Below, one piece after another: positions 8,333-16,953 of a DNA stretch of 64,000 nt (position 1 is its first letter; each line of letters starts with the position of its first letter). The notes under the pieces were generated by a model. It made no database searches. It was not told the origin of the DNA and saw only the letters and a program-made list of their open reading frames with translations. Location: assembly GCF_014932895.1 (NCBI RefSeq), contig NZ_JACYOF010000002.1, positions 682,001 through 746,000 of the forward strand, in the 5' to 3' direction. Source of the DNA: Bacillus thuringiensis (GTDB lineage Bacteria > Bacillota > Bacilli > Bacillales > Bacillaceae_G). Made by a program: the position numbers and the translations under genes.

Positions 8333-8659
8333 ATAGCTAATGAAACATTCGAATTAACAAACATCTCCTTTAACGGTTCTCATACTCTAACTTTTTTAGA
8401 AACTGGTGTATACGATATTAGTTTCTCCGCATCTACAACCTTCCCAGGTCCTTCATCACTTGGTTTCGATCTTTCATTTAACGGCCAACCACCTAGTCGT
8501 AATTTTTCAACTAACGTTATCGGTAGTGCGGTTTCTTTCTCAACAATTATTACTTTAACAGCTGGCACAACAATTTCTGTACAACCTACAGCAAACACTA
8601 TTTCCATTCCTAACACGGGCGAAACAACCGCTATACTTTCTGTCTTCCGAATTTACTAA
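8333..8659 (+). pseudogene. C-terminal remnant of a collagen-like (exosporium-type) glycoprotein
   Basis: A 108-codon frame reads ANETFELTNISFNG, then FLETGVYDISFSAS, a beta-rich region, then TLTAGTTISVQPTAN and ends SVFRIY. This is the style of the TNF-like C-terminal domain that follows the collagen repeats in BclA-like proteins of the B. cereus group. The frame is closed by a TAG just upstream, has no start codon, and no Gly-X-Y repeats or exosporium leader precede it. It is therefore a decayed 3' fragment. Family assignment is by pattern, at moderate certainty. Confidence 0.6.
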
Positions 8660-8750
8660 CCACAATTTTCAATAATATTTTGGAATGACCAAGCACATTT
8701 ATAAGTAATAGGTGTGATTTTGATTGTCTATTAAATCTCTCTTTTAATAA

Positions 8751-8789
8751 AAAGGAGCACTTATTTGGGAGGATAAGTGCTCCTTTTTT
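8751..8789 (+). terminator. intrinsic terminator downstream of the collagen-like remnant
   Basis: AAAGGAGCACTTAT / ATAAGTGCTCCTTT stem followed by T residues. It lies 90 bp behind the remnant and may be its surviving terminator. Confidence 0.88.
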
Positions 8790-8875
8790 ACGTTTCTTTA
8801 CCTCAAATTTACTCTATCTTAATCCTCATTTTGTATGATAAATAATGAAGCCAATAACATGAAAGAGGGATGAAG

Positions 8876-9304
8876 ATGAGAGTTATGTCACTAATACGTA
8901 TTTGGATTGCTCTTATGGTATGCATTATTTTATGTGTAGGGTTCTTTTTAACTCTAAAATATTCCACTATATCAAAAGCAGAGAGAAAAACAGTTCCATA
9001 TAAACTTTTGTATACGAAACAAAACAACATCCCTTATTCCAATTCCACAAATAATGAAAAAAAAGTAATAAAAGGAATGCTTATTACGAAAGCTTCTAGT
9101 TACGAAACTCTACTTCAAATTGCTGATGCGATTAAAGATCAGTATACAAATAAAGGAATTGATGAAATTACGCTTTCTATCCATAATGAAAATAATGGTA
9201 GTTATGAAGAAGAATTGCCGTATGAACCTTTTAGTAAAGGAAAAATAAGTGTCACATACAATTCTCAATCCTTTGGCAGTACGAATGTTATACTTAATGA
9301 ATAA
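8876..9304 (+). CDS. uncharacterised single-pass membrane or secreted protein
   Basis: A 142-residue protein with one N-terminal hydrophobic segment (about residues 5-26, signal anchor) and a polar C-terminal domain containing the pattern MLITKASSYETLLQIADAIK. I do not recognise a family; the C-terminal part looks like a small alpha/beta fold. ATG 8876 is preferred over ATG 8870 because agaggg at 8864-8869 touches the first ATG. A degenerate bcr1 copy follows immediately. Confidence 0.75.
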   Translation: MRVMSLIRIWIALMVCIILCVGFFLTLKYSTISKAERKTVPYKLLYTKQNNIPYSNSTNNEKKVIKGMLITKASSYETLLQIADAIKDQYTNKGIDEITLSIHNENNGSYEEELPYEPFSKGKISVTYNSQSFGSTNVILNE

Positions 9305-9309
9305 TATCA

Positions 9310-9401
9310 TTATCCCGCTACTTGCGTAGTATCTCATAAAAGCTCAGTTGATGTGAGTTGATCATCAGCGGGGGTGGGGCCCGATTAAAGTTTCACTTTA
9401 T
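9310..9401 (+). repeat. degenerate bcr1 repeat
   Basis: It keeps the ATCCCGCTACTTGCG head and the GATTAAAGTTTCACTTTAT tail of the full copies, but the middle is shortened and diverged. It lies between the stop of the preceding gene and the 3' end of the PBP gene. Confidence 0.75.
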
Positions 9402-9446
9402 TTCTCATGTGAAAAAGAGACGAATTTGGTTATTCGCCTCTTTCTT

Positions 9447-11489
9447 TTACCAAAATGATGGAATCCACTCTTTCACTTTATCCAACCACTCTTGCTGCTC
9501 TTTTTTTCTTTGTTGTTCCTCTTCTTTCTTTCTCTTCTCTTCCTCTTTTCTTCGTTTTTCTTCTTCAATTGTTTTCAATTGTTTTTTATAGTCAGCCTCA
9601 GATATTAGCGATAATTGAAATGCTTTTTGAGCTGGGTTTGCATTTGCTTTTTTCATGATATCCCGGAACATCGTCGTCGTAATTTGACTCCCCCCTGGAA
9701 CATAATGCTCACTATCTGTTTTGTCATATCCTACCCAAATCGCACCTACTAAATCTGGTGTGTATCCAACAAACCACGAATCCTTTGCACCAGCGCTTGG
9801 GCCATTTACAAGTTGAGTAGTCCCTGTCTTACCTGCCGTATCAATATTATTAACTTTTGCTTTTTCACCCGTTCCCTTTTCGACAACACCTTTTAATAAA
9901 TATGTCATCTTTTGAGCAACTTTCTCGTTCGTCACACGTGTCTCTTTCTTATACCATTTTCCAATTATTTCACCTTCAGCATTTTGTATCTCTCTAATCG
10001 CATGACCTTCTACTTGGACACCATCATTTGCAAATGTACTATATGCTTGGGCCATTATAAATGGAGATGTACCTACATGCATTCCACCTAAAGCGATTGG
10101 ATACGTACGGTCTTCCGGCACTAACGGAATACCAAATCGCTCTAAAGATTTCAATCCTTTATCTAATCCTATTTGTTCTAACAGCCAAACTGCTGAAACA
10201 TTATACGACTTTGCCACCGCTTCATACATTGTCACATTACCATGAAAGGTATGATCACTATTTTGCGGTTCATATTCTTTAATACTAAATGGTTCATCTT
10301 TTAATATATCGTATACTTCATACCCTTGTTCTAACGCTGGTACATATACAGCAAGGGGCTTTAACGTTGAACCTGGTTGTCTTTTTAATTGAGTTGCATG
10401 GTTAAATTGTAAAAACTGATATGGCCCTCTACCCCCAACTAGAGCTGGAACACCACCTGTTTTTGGATTTATAAGGACGACACCAGTTTGCATAAGTTGG
10501 TCTGATCCACTATCTTTGAAATAACTATCATTATTCACAACATCTTCTACAGCCTGTTGTTTTTTCGGATCAAGTTCTGTATAGATACGATAGCCACCTG
10601 CTAAAATTTCATTTTGTGTTAATTCGTACTTGTCCATTGCTTCTCTAACAATATAGTCTACATATTGAGAATATTTACCTTTGTATTTATCCTCAACACC
10701 ACGTTTTAATACAAGGCCGGACTCTTTTTCTTTATTGTATTGTTCTTCAGAAATATATCCTTGTTCTTTCATTAAACTTAATACGACATTACGCCGTTCA
10801 ATTGATTTATTAAAGTCTTTATAGGGCGAATACGCAGACGGCGCTTTAATCAAGCCCGCAATCGTTGCAGCTTCTGAAATTGTTAAATCCTTTACATCTT
10901 TATCAAAATAAGATTTAGCTGCCCTTTTTATTCCCCAAGCACCTTCTCCAAAATAAATTTGATTCATATACATTTCAATAATTTCATCTTTTGTATAAGT
11001 ACGTTCTATTTTTTTTGTTAAAAAGTATTCCTTTATTTTACGAGAGAATGTGCGGTCTTGTGTCAAAAATACATTTTTCGCAAGTTGTTGTGTAATTGTA
11101 CTTCCCCCTGCTACAACTTCTCCTGCTGTAATATTTTTAAAAACCGCACTTATAATTCCACTATAATAAATGCCATGATGATTAAAAAACTCCTTATCTT
11201 CTACTGCAACAATTGCCTGAGCCATAATGTCAGGAATATCTTTTCTTTTAACGCCTTCTGTTTTCGAAGAAGCTAATTTAGTCGCGACTTCATTATTTGC
11301 ATCATAAATTAAAGTCGGTTGCGGAACAGCTTGTTTTAATTTAGATATGTCTTGAATGGAAATTATTATATTTATAGCAACAAATAGAGTAACGAGCAAA
11401 CTCCCCAATACAATTAATGCATTACGAAGTTTCTTCCTCTTATTGAACCACTCAAGCATTTTTTTTAAGTGAGTGTTCTTCAATTTCAT
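9447..11489 (-). CDS. class A penicillin-binding protein (glycosyltransferase/transpeptidase)
   Basis: A 680-residue bifunctional peptidoglycan synthase. A membrane anchor lies at about residues 23-45, followed by a GT51 domain with the catalytic Glu97 in AVEDKEFFNHHG and the GGSTITQQLAKN motif. The transpeptidase domain has the active-site serine in PGSTLKP, the SYN triad element (SYNVSAV) and KTGTT. The C-terminus is a highly charged coiled-coil tail rich in K and E (EEEKRRKEEEKRKKEE) before the final WIPSFW. The layout fits PbpF/PBP2c-like enzymes used in vegetative or spore wall synthesis; which paralogue it is cannot be decided here. Confidence 0.93.
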   Translation of the reverse strand: MKLKNTHLKKMLEWFNKRKKLRNALIVLGSLLVTLFVAINIIISIQDISKLKQAVPQPTLIYDANNEVATKLASSKTEGVKRKDIPDIMAQAIVAVEDKEFFNHHGIYYSGIISAVFKNITAGEVVAGGSTITQQLAKNVFLTQDRTFSRKIKEYFLTKKIERTYTKDEIIEMYMNQIYFGEGAWGIKRAAKSYFDKDVKDLTISEAATIAGLIKAPSAYSPYKDFNKSIERRNVVLSLMKEQGYISEEQYNKEKESGLVLKRGVEDKYKGKYSQYVDYIVREAMDKYELTQNEILAGGYRIYTELDPKKQQAVEDVVNNDSYFKDSGSDQLMQTGVVLINPKTGGVPALVGGRGPYQFLQFNHATQLKRQPGSTLKPLAVYVPALEQGYEVYDILKDEPFSIKEYEPQNSDHTFHGNVTMYEAVAKSYNVSAVWLLEQIGLDKGLKSLERFGIPLVPEDRTYPIALGGMHVGTSPFIMAQAYSTFANDGVQVEGHAIREIQNAEGEIIGKWYKKETRVTNEKVAQKMTYLLKGVVEKGTGEKAKVNNIDTAGKTGTTQLVNGPSAGAKDSWFVGYTPDLVGAIWVGYDKTDSEHYVPGGSQITTTMFRDIMKKANANPAQKAFQLSLISEADYKKQLKTIEEEKRRKEEEKRKKEEEQQRKKEQQEWLDKVKEWIPSFW

Positions 11490-11651
11490 TCGTTCACTTC
11501 CTTCGTTTGTTTACACTCTTCTTTTCAAAAGGAATAACATACCTCCTTTTAAATTTATTATAATAACGTAGTCGTTCCTATAGTGTAAAGCTTTTCTTTC
11601 ACATTCATACTTTTTACCCAAAAAGGACATTCTACAAGTAAGATATTCCTT

Positions 11652-11681
11652 GTTGGTTATTAATATTATTAATAGAACAAC
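11652..11681. promoter_or_regulatory. imperfect 30-bp palindrome between divergent genes
   Basis: GTTGGTTATTAATA, a TTA centre and TTAATAGAACAAC form a near-symmetric AT-rich palindrome in the interval between the PBP gene (minus) and the phosphate genes (plus). It could be an operator for either direction. No known regulator consensus is matched with confidence. Confidence 0.35.
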
Positions 11682-11800
11682 GCGAGTTATGTTAAGTTTT
11701 TGTAAACTTTTCGATAAAATGTTTTAAAAAACGACAGTTTTTTGTTAAGATTGATTAGCCAATATATTTTACATATATTACTTTTGTGGGGGTAACAATA

Positions 11801-12421
11801 ATGGTCTTTAAATCAAAAAAAGATAAATTTTCTGAAATGCTAATGAATGTTTCCGAAAATTTAAAAGAAGGCGCGCAGTTTTTCGTGGAGTATAAAATTA
11901 AAAATGCTAGCGATTTAAAAGAATTTTCTATGCGCATGAAAGAGTATGAGTCAAAAGGTGATTCATTTATTCACGAAATCATTATGGAGCTAAACAAAGC
12001 GTTTATTACTCCTATTGAACGTGAGGACATCCTACAACTTGCAATGAGTATGGATGATGTATTAGATGGATTAGATCATAGTGCTGGTCTATTCGAAATG
12101 TATTCTATTACAGAAGCTGATGAATACATGATTAAATTTGTTGAAGCAATTAATCAATGTGCAATCGAAATTGCAAACTCTGTTGAACTAATGTCTAATA
12201 AAAAACTAGTCGACATTCGTACAAACGCAATTAAGATTAAGGATTACGAATCACAATGTGATGATATCCGCCGTCATGCGATTAAGCACTTATTCTCTCG
12301 TGAAAAAGATCCGATTAAGATTATTCAATTTAAAGAGATTTACGAAGAGCTTGAAGAAGTAGCTGATAGCTGTCAAAGCGTTGCAAACGTATTAGAAACA
12401 ATTATTATGAAGAACGCGTAA
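11801..12421 (+). CDS. DUF47 / PhoU-like protein linked to phosphate transport
   Basis: A 206-residue all-alpha protein of the DUF47 (YkaA) family: FKSKKDKFSEML start, MSMDDVLDGLDH in the middle, and the C-terminal IYEELEEVADSCQSVANVLE. Members sit beside low-affinity phosphate transporters and are thought to regulate them. ATG 11801 is preceded by gtgggggt at 11786-11793. The gene is followed after 11 bp by the Pit transporter gene, forming a two-gene operon. Confidence 0.92.
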   Translation: MVFKSKKDKFSEMLMNVSENLKEGAQFFVEYKIKNASDLKEFSMRMKEYESKGDSFIHEIIMELNKAFITPIEREDILQLAMSMDDVLDGLDHSAGLFEMYSITEADEYMIKFVEAINQCAIEIANSVELMSNKKLVDIRTNAIKIKDYESQCDDIRRHAIKHLFSREKDPIKIIQFKEIYEELEEVADSCQSVANVLETIIMKNA

Positions 12422-12432
12422 GGAGTTTGATC

Positions 12433-13431
12433 ATGGATACACTCTTGGTACTGACCGTTTTAGTAGTCATTTGCGCTTTAGCTTTTGACTTTATCAATGG
12501 ATTTCACGATACAGCAAACGCTATTGCAACGGCTGTTTCAACGAAAGCTCTAAAGCCTAGACATGCAATTATTATGGCGGCTATTATGAACTTTTTAGGT
12601 GCAATGACATTTACAGGTGTAGCAAAAACGATTACAAAAGATATCGTTGATCCATTCGCCTTACAAAATGGTTCTCTTGTAATTTTAGCTGCTTTGCTTG
12701 CGGCAATAGCTTGGAACTTAATTACTTGGTACTACGGTATTCCAAGTAGTTCTTCGCATGCAATCATTGGAGCAATCGCAGGTGCAGCAATTGCTGCTGC
12801 TGGGTTTGCCGCTTTAAATTTCAAAGGGTTCATAAAAATTATTGAAGCTTTAATCTTTTCACCGATTATTGCTTTCGTTATTGGTTATATCGTATACAGT
12901 ATTTTTAAAGTAGTCTTTAAAAACTTTAACCTAACGAAAACGAATAAGAACTTCCGTATATTCCAGATTTTCACTGCAGCGTTACAAGCTTATACGCATG
13001 GTACAAATGATGCACAAAAAGCAATGGGAATCATTACAATGGCTCTTATGGCAAATAATTATCATAATTCTGGCGATATCCCGTTCTGGGTACAATTATG
13101 TTGTGCAATCGCAATGGGGCTTGGTACTTCTGTCGGTGGATGGAAAATTATTAAAACTGTCGGTGGACAAATTATGAAAATTCGTCCTGTAAATGGTGTA
13201 GCTGCCGATTTATCATCATCACTTGTTATTTTCGGTGCAACATTCATTCACTTACCGGTTAGTACGACGCACGTTATCTCTTCTTCTATTTTAGGGGTTG
13301 GTGCTTCTCACCGTGTGAAAGGTGTAAAATGGGGAACTGCAAAACGTATGTTAATCACATGGGTAATTACACTTCCTATTTCAGCTTCTTTAGCTGCTCT
13401 ATTCTACTACCTATTACAATTTGTTTTCTAA
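12433..13431 (+). CDS. pit: Pit-family inorganic phosphate transporter
   Basis: A 332-residue membrane protein of the PiT family. Both duplicated signature motifs are present: FINGFHDTANAIATAVSTKAL near the N-terminus and YTHGTNDAQKAMGII in the second half. It imports metal-phosphate using the proton gradient. ATG 12433 has aaggag at 12420-12425; the TTG at 12427 is too close. It shares an operon with the DUF47 gene and ends in a strong terminator. Confidence 0.95.
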   Translation: MDTLLVLTVLVVICALAFDFINGFHDTANAIATAVSTKALKPRHAIIMAAIMNFLGAMTFTGVAKTITKDIVDPFALQNGSLVILAALLAAIAWNLITWYYGIPSSSSHAIIGAIAGAAIAAAGFAALNFKGFIKIIEALIFSPIIAFVIGYIVYSIFKVVFKNFNLTKTNKNFRIFQIFTAALQAYTHGTNDAQKAMGIITMALMANNYHNSGDIPFWVQLCCAIAMGLGTSVGGWKIIKTVGGQIMKIRPVNGVAADLSSSLVIFGATFIHLPVSTTHVISSSILGVGASHRVKGVKWGTAKRMLITWVITLPISASLAALFYYLLQFVF

Positions 13432-13434
13432 TCA

Positions 13435-13475
13435 AAAGTCGTCTTCCTTATTTTTCTAGGAAGACGACTTTTTTG
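13435..13475 (+). terminator. terminator of the phosphate transport operon
   Basis: AAAGTCGTCTTCCT / AGGAAGACGACTTT stem with a run of T residues. Confidence 0.93.
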
Positions 13476-13548
13476 TGAACAAGCCTATTTCTTATTAAAA
13501 AGCGTGTATAATAATTGGTGGATAAGTTAATTAGAGGAGTTGGCAATT

Positions 13549-14349
13549 TTGGACTACATCATGTTACTTTTCATCGGACTAATCGCCGGGACAGTCGGAA
13601 GCCTAGTTGGGCTTGGAGGCGGCATTATTATTGTTCCGTTATTAATTGGATTACACAGTTTATCACCACAACTTGCAGTAGGGACTTCTATGGTAACAGT
13701 TGTTTTTACAGGACTAGCTTCCACCCTTACTTACATGAAGCATAAACGAGTAGATTATAAAAGTGGACTTATTTTATTTATCGGAAGCGGCCCTGGTGGT
13801 ATTATCGGATCATGGGCGAACAAATTTTTAAACCAAGATACATTTTCTTTATACTTTGGGATTTTCCTTATATTCGTCTCAATTCTTCTTATGCTACGAG
13901 ACAAATTAAAACCTCTTTCCATATCAAATATGACTGTAATTAAGCGTTCTTTTACAGACAATGAAGGAAATACTGTACACTATCAATTCCCACCGTTTCT
14001 CGCTATCTTTATCGCCTTTATAGTTGGGTTCATATCTGGTTTATTTGGAATTGGTGGCGGTGCCTTACTTGTTCCAGCAATGATGCTTCTTTTTGCATTC
14101 CCAGCACATATTGCTGTAGCAACTTCGATGTTTATCGTATTTCTATCAGCAATTGTAAGTTCTGCAACTCACATCTCCCTTGGAAATGTCAGCTGGATTT
14201 ATGCATTAATCCTTATTCCTGGTGCATGGATTGGTGGAAAAATCGGGGCTTATATTAATACAAAACTGAGTGGTAAAGCAGTAATTAATTTATTACGTAT
14301 TACATTAATTATTCTTGGAACTAGATTAATCATTACCTCCCTTTTATAA
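13549..14349 (+). CDS. TauE/SafE (DUF81) family membrane permease
   Basis: A 266-residue protein with about eight membrane segments and the duplicated glycine-rich motifs typical of TauE/SafE permeases (GTVGSLVGLGGGIIIVPLL and FISGLFGIGGGALLVPAMM). Family members export sulfite or organosulfur anions. Start TTG 13549 lies 9 nt from agaggag (13533-13539), better than TTG 13540, which abuts it. Monocistronic. Confidence 0.9.
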   Translation: MDYIMLLFIGLIAGTVGSLVGLGGGIIIVPLLIGLHSLSPQLAVGTSMVTVVFTGLASTLTYMKHKRVDYKSGLILFIGSGPGGIIGSWANKFLNQDTFSLYFGIFLIFVSILLMLRDKLKPLSISNMTVIKRSFTDNEGNTVHYQFPPFLAIFIAFIVGFISGLFGIGGGALLVPAMMLLFAFPAHIAVATSMFIVFLSAIVSSATHISLGNVSWIYALILIPGAWIGGKIGAYINTKLSGKAVINLLRITLIILGTRLIITSLL

Positions 14350-14376
14350 CGTATTCTTTTTAGAATGCGTTTTTTC
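14349..14376 (+). terminator. terminator after the TauE/SafE gene
   Basis: Short hairpin ACGTATTCT / AGAATGCGT (with G-T pairs) followed by six T residues. It overlaps the 3' end of the small minus-strand ORF 14377-14469. Confidence 0.75.
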
Positions 14377-14469
14377 TTATACACATGAATATAAAAATCC
14401 CCCTAGGAGAACAAATAAAATTAAGCAAACACATAATAACATATAATTTGAAATATGCACTTTCTTCAA
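14377..14469 (-). CDS. 30-residue single-pass membrane micropeptide
   Basis: A TTG start at 14469 is preceded, 8 nt away, by AGGAG (14482-14478). The 30-codon frame reads MKKVHISNYM, then a hydrophobic stretch LLCVCLILFVLLGGFLY, and ends SCV. This is a typical single transmembrane small protein with two basic residues at the start. The stop is followed by the terminator stem at 14349-14376, readable in both directions. It would be missed by length cut-offs; function unknown. Confidence 0.55.
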   Translation of the reverse strand: MKKVHISNYMLLCVCLILFVLLGGFLYSCV

Positions 14470-14615
14470 GTTGACCACTCCTATAGCTGCGACTATTATC
14501 TTTATGATAGCGAAAAAATAGTTCGCCTGCAGTTACAAAGTGCTAACAATGCAAAATCATTTATTACAAATTTTATCCTTATATTTCATTTCTTTGTATA
14601 TTCTATCGATTTAAT

Positions 14616-14645
14616 AAAAAAAGATGTCATATTGACATCTTTTTA
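14616..14645. terminator. bidirectional terminator
   Basis: AAGATGTCA / TGACATCTT stem flanked by A residues on one side and T residues on the other. It terminates the minus-strand gene that ends at 14643. Confidence 0.85.
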
Positions 14646-14870
14646 GTGAAGAAGTGACCATCCCATAAAGTCTTCATGTACTTGGCACGCCCTCTTATCG
14701 TTTCGATCATATAATTCAGCATAACTATCTGTTTCTTCATCATAAGCCATCGTATAAATAATTTGGCCATCTACTTCAACGGATAAAACGACTCCACCTT
14801 TCATCTCTTCTACATGAATGATAGCATTCGCCGGAACTCTCATATCCGTCATCTTCATCGCATCTAACAA
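14643..14870 (-). CDS. uncharacterised 75-residue protein
   Basis: A small acidic protein containing VPANAIIHVEEMKGG, then SVEVDGQIIYTMAYDEETDSYAELYDRNDK and ending MGWSLLH. It has no membrane segment. Start TTG 14870 is 9 nt from a GGGGG site (14884-14880). I do not recognise the family. It stands alone between a terminator and the Crp-family gene, which is transcribed away from it. Confidence 0.7.
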   Translation of the reverse strand: MLDAMKMTDMRVPANAIIHVEEMKGGVVLSVEVDGQIIYTMAYDEETDSYAELYDRNDKRACQVHEDFMGWSLLH

Positions 14871-15041
14871 TATACTAAACCCCCTACAGCGTATTCATTG
14901 CTAGTACTATTACACACTAAATAGTATACTACTGTAATAACATACATTTCGTCAATGAAATTGCTGTTTAAATAGCATATTGTCTTTATACATATACGCT
15001 AAAATAGAAGAAATAGAAATTGCTTAAATGGGGGGCTAACA

Positions 15042-15554
15042 TTGATTTTACACAAGGGAGATATACTATTCCGTCAAGGCGAGAATGGTCCTTTATATTT
15101 TATAAAAACAGGTTTATTAAAAGTGGTACGGCTACAAGAAGACGGAACACCCTTTTTATTCAACATTATCGTTCCAGGTGAAACGATACCTCACCATTCT
15201 TTAATCTCACCAAAGGAATATCACGGTACAGCTATCGCTTTAATAAAAACAGAAGTTGAACCTATTATGAGTAGGGAATGGTACGATAAACTTCAGGCAA
15301 ATCCTGAATCCTATGCCAACATCGCTATGCAATTGCAATCAAAATTAAGAATGATGCAACAACGAATCGATCAATTGACAACCGTCTCTCCAAAAGAACG
15401 TCTTCATCGTTTACAAGAGTGGTTCACACTCTATTTAGGTGACATTCCTATATATGAAATATTAACGCAAAGTGAAATTGGTCAACTAATAGGTATACGC
15501 CGTGAAACAGTAAATCGGCTATTAAGAGAACAAATAAAAAACGAGGTAAAATAA
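15042..15554 (+). CDS. Crp/Fnr-family transcriptional regulator
   Basis: A 170-residue regulator. The N-terminal cyclic-nucleotide-binding-like barrel is short (GDILFRQGENGPLYFIKTGLLKVVR), followed by the dimer helix and a winged helix with LTQSEIGQLIGIRRETVNRLLRE as recognition element. The RETVxR motif matches Crp/Fnr proteins that read TGTGA half-sites. There is no cysteine in the protein, so it cannot carry an Fnr-type iron-sulfur cluster. Start TTG 15042 follows a G-run at 15030-15035. It converges on hmp, whose promoter holds a TGTGA-N6-TCACT site, making hmp a plausible target. Confidence 0.85.
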   Translation: MILHKGDILFRQGENGPLYFIKTGLLKVVRLQEDGTPFLFNIIVPGETIPHHSLISPKEYHGTAIALIKTEVEPIMSREWYDKLQANPESYANIAMQLQSKLRMMQQRIDQLTTVSPKERLHRLQEWFTLYLGDIPIYEILTQSEIGQLIGIRRETVNRLLREQIKNEVK

Positions 15555-15570
15555 TACCTCGTTTTTTTCA
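15541..15570. terminator. terminator between the Crp-family gene and hmp
   Basis: ACGAGGTA / TACCTCGT stem followed by T residues, in the converging 28-bp gap; it may serve both genes. Confidence 0.85.
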
Positions 15571-15582
15571 TTCAAATTCGGC

Positions 15583-16791
15583 CTATTGTAAGCTTGCTGC
15601 TGGACCGAAGAATTCATAATGAATATGTTCTTGTTTCACACCTAAATCAGTTAGTACAGCATTTATATGTTTCATAAATGGCACTGGACCACAGAAATAA
15701 AATTCTGCTTCAGTTGTCGGAATAATAGTTTGCAGCCATTCACTTTCAACGAAACCTTCTTTATCAAAATTCTTCATTTCTAAATCTTTTTCAGTCGGTG
15801 CAGAATAGCAAGTGTATGCTTTAACTTGTTCGTATTCATTATCTACTGCCTTAACGTGTTCTTTCATCGCATGTGTATTACTATTTATCGCCGCATGAAC
15901 AAAATACACATTACGTTTTGAGTCCTGAGCAATTAACGTATTTAGCATACTCATCATTGGTGTAATCCCTACTCCACCACTAATTAGTACAACAGGTAAT
16001 GTTGATTCCATATTTAATACAAAATCACCCGCTGGTGCACTTACTGGTAAGATATCTCCTTCCCCTATATGGTCATGTAAGTAATTAGATACTTTACCAT
16101 CTGCTGTATCTACACCTTTTTCTTTCTTTACACTAATACGATAATAGTCTTTTCCAGGAGCATCAGATAAGCTATATTGACGATTATGTGTATATGTTTC
16201 ACCTTTAATATTGATTTGAATCGTTACATATTGTCCTGGGATGAATGAAGAAACTTTCCCACCATCTTCAGGTTTTAAATAAAATGATGTAATAACGTCG
16301 CTTTCCTTCACTTTTTTATCAACCACAAAGTTGCGGAAATCTTTCCATCCACCTTCTTTATGTGCAGCCTCTTCATACATCTCTGCTTCAATACTAATGA
16401 ATGCATCAGCAATAACACCATACGCTTCTCCCCATGCATTTAAAACTTCATCAGGTGCACCTGCGACCTCTTTAATTGCGCGTAGTAAACATGTACCTAC
16501 AATCGGATAATGTTCCGCTTTAATACCTAAACTTCTATGCTTATGACCGATTTGTTTTACAACTGGAATAATAGCTTCTAAATTATCAATGTACATTGCA
16601 GCTGCATAAACAGCATTTGCTAACGCTTGTTGTTGTCTTCCCTTTTTCTGATTCGTATGGTTGAAAATATTCAATAACTCCGGATGTTCCGAAAATAAAA
16701 TTTGATAAAATCTCGTTGTAATTTCAACACCTTTTTCTTGTAATAATGGTACTGTTGACTTTACGATTTCAATTGTTTTTGCACTTAACAT
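15583..16791 (-). CDS. hmp: flavohemoprotein, nitric oxide dioxygenase
   Basis: A 402-residue flavohaemoglobin. The globin domain (about 1-140) has the haem-binding region IGHKHRSLGIKAEHYPIVG, followed by an FAD domain with RQYSLS and an NAD(P) domain with GGVGITPMMSML and FYFCGPVPFM. It converts NO to nitrate with O2 and NAD(P)H in the cytoplasm, protecting against nitrosative stress. ATG 16791 is chosen because gaggag (immediately upstream of a TTG at 16800) is then 9 nt away. A Crp/Fnr-type palindrome lies upstream at 16853-16868. Confidence 0.96.
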   Translation of the reverse strand: MLSAKTIEIVKSTVPLLQEKGVEITTRFYQILFSEHPELLNIFNHTNQKKGRQQQALANAVYAAAMYIDNLEAIIPVVKQIGHKHRSLGIKAEHYPIVGTCLLRAIKEVAGAPDEVLNAWGEAYGVIADAFISIEAEMYEEAAHKEGGWKDFRNFVVDKKVKESDVITSFYLKPEDGGKVSSFIPGQYVTIQINIKGETYTHNRQYSLSDAPGKDYYRISVKKEKGVDTADGKVSNYLHDHIGEGDILPVSAPAGDFVLNMESTLPVVLISGGVGITPMMSMLNTLIAQDSKRNVYFVHAAINSNTHAMKEHVKAVDNEYEQVKAYTCYSAPTEKDLEMKNFDKEGFVESEWLQTIIPTTEAEFYFCGPVPFMKHINAVLTDLGVKQEHIHYEFFGPAASLQ

Positions 16792-16852
16792 TTTATCCAA
16801 CTCCTCTATTTCCTTAACTGTTTTTAGTTTAACTGAATTGTATAGTACATAT

Positions 16853-16868
16853 TGTGATTTTAATCACT
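16853..16868 (-). promoter_or_regulatory. Crp/Fnr-type operator in the hmp promoter
   Basis: TGTGATTTTAATCACT matches TGTGA-N6-TCACA with one mismatch. A -10-like TATACA lies at 16844-16839 on the minus strand, so the palindrome overlaps the -35 region. That position is expected for a repressor site rather than an upstream activator site. Confidence 0.6.
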
Positions 16869-16919
16869 ATTAACACGGTGTTTTTGTGAAAAATATATGA
16901 ACATTGTACTTACAAAAGA

Positions 16920-16953
16920 AAATAAGCTAACTAGAATTCTAGCCAGCTTATTA
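16920..16953 (-). terminator. terminator after the 172-residue membrane-anchored protein gene
   Basis: On the minus strand AATAAGCTGGCTAG / CTAGTTAGCTTATT with a T-rich tail; it begins at the stop codon of the gene ending at 16951. Confidence 0.85.

Noticed and set aside
8380-8616. 78-codon minus-strand ORF
   Set aside because: Antisense to the collagen-like remnant, which reads as a coherent beta-rich domain on the plus strand.
14455-14646. 63-codon plus-strand ORF
   Set aside because: No ribosome site, and it covers the opposite strand of the micropeptide start and a terminator.
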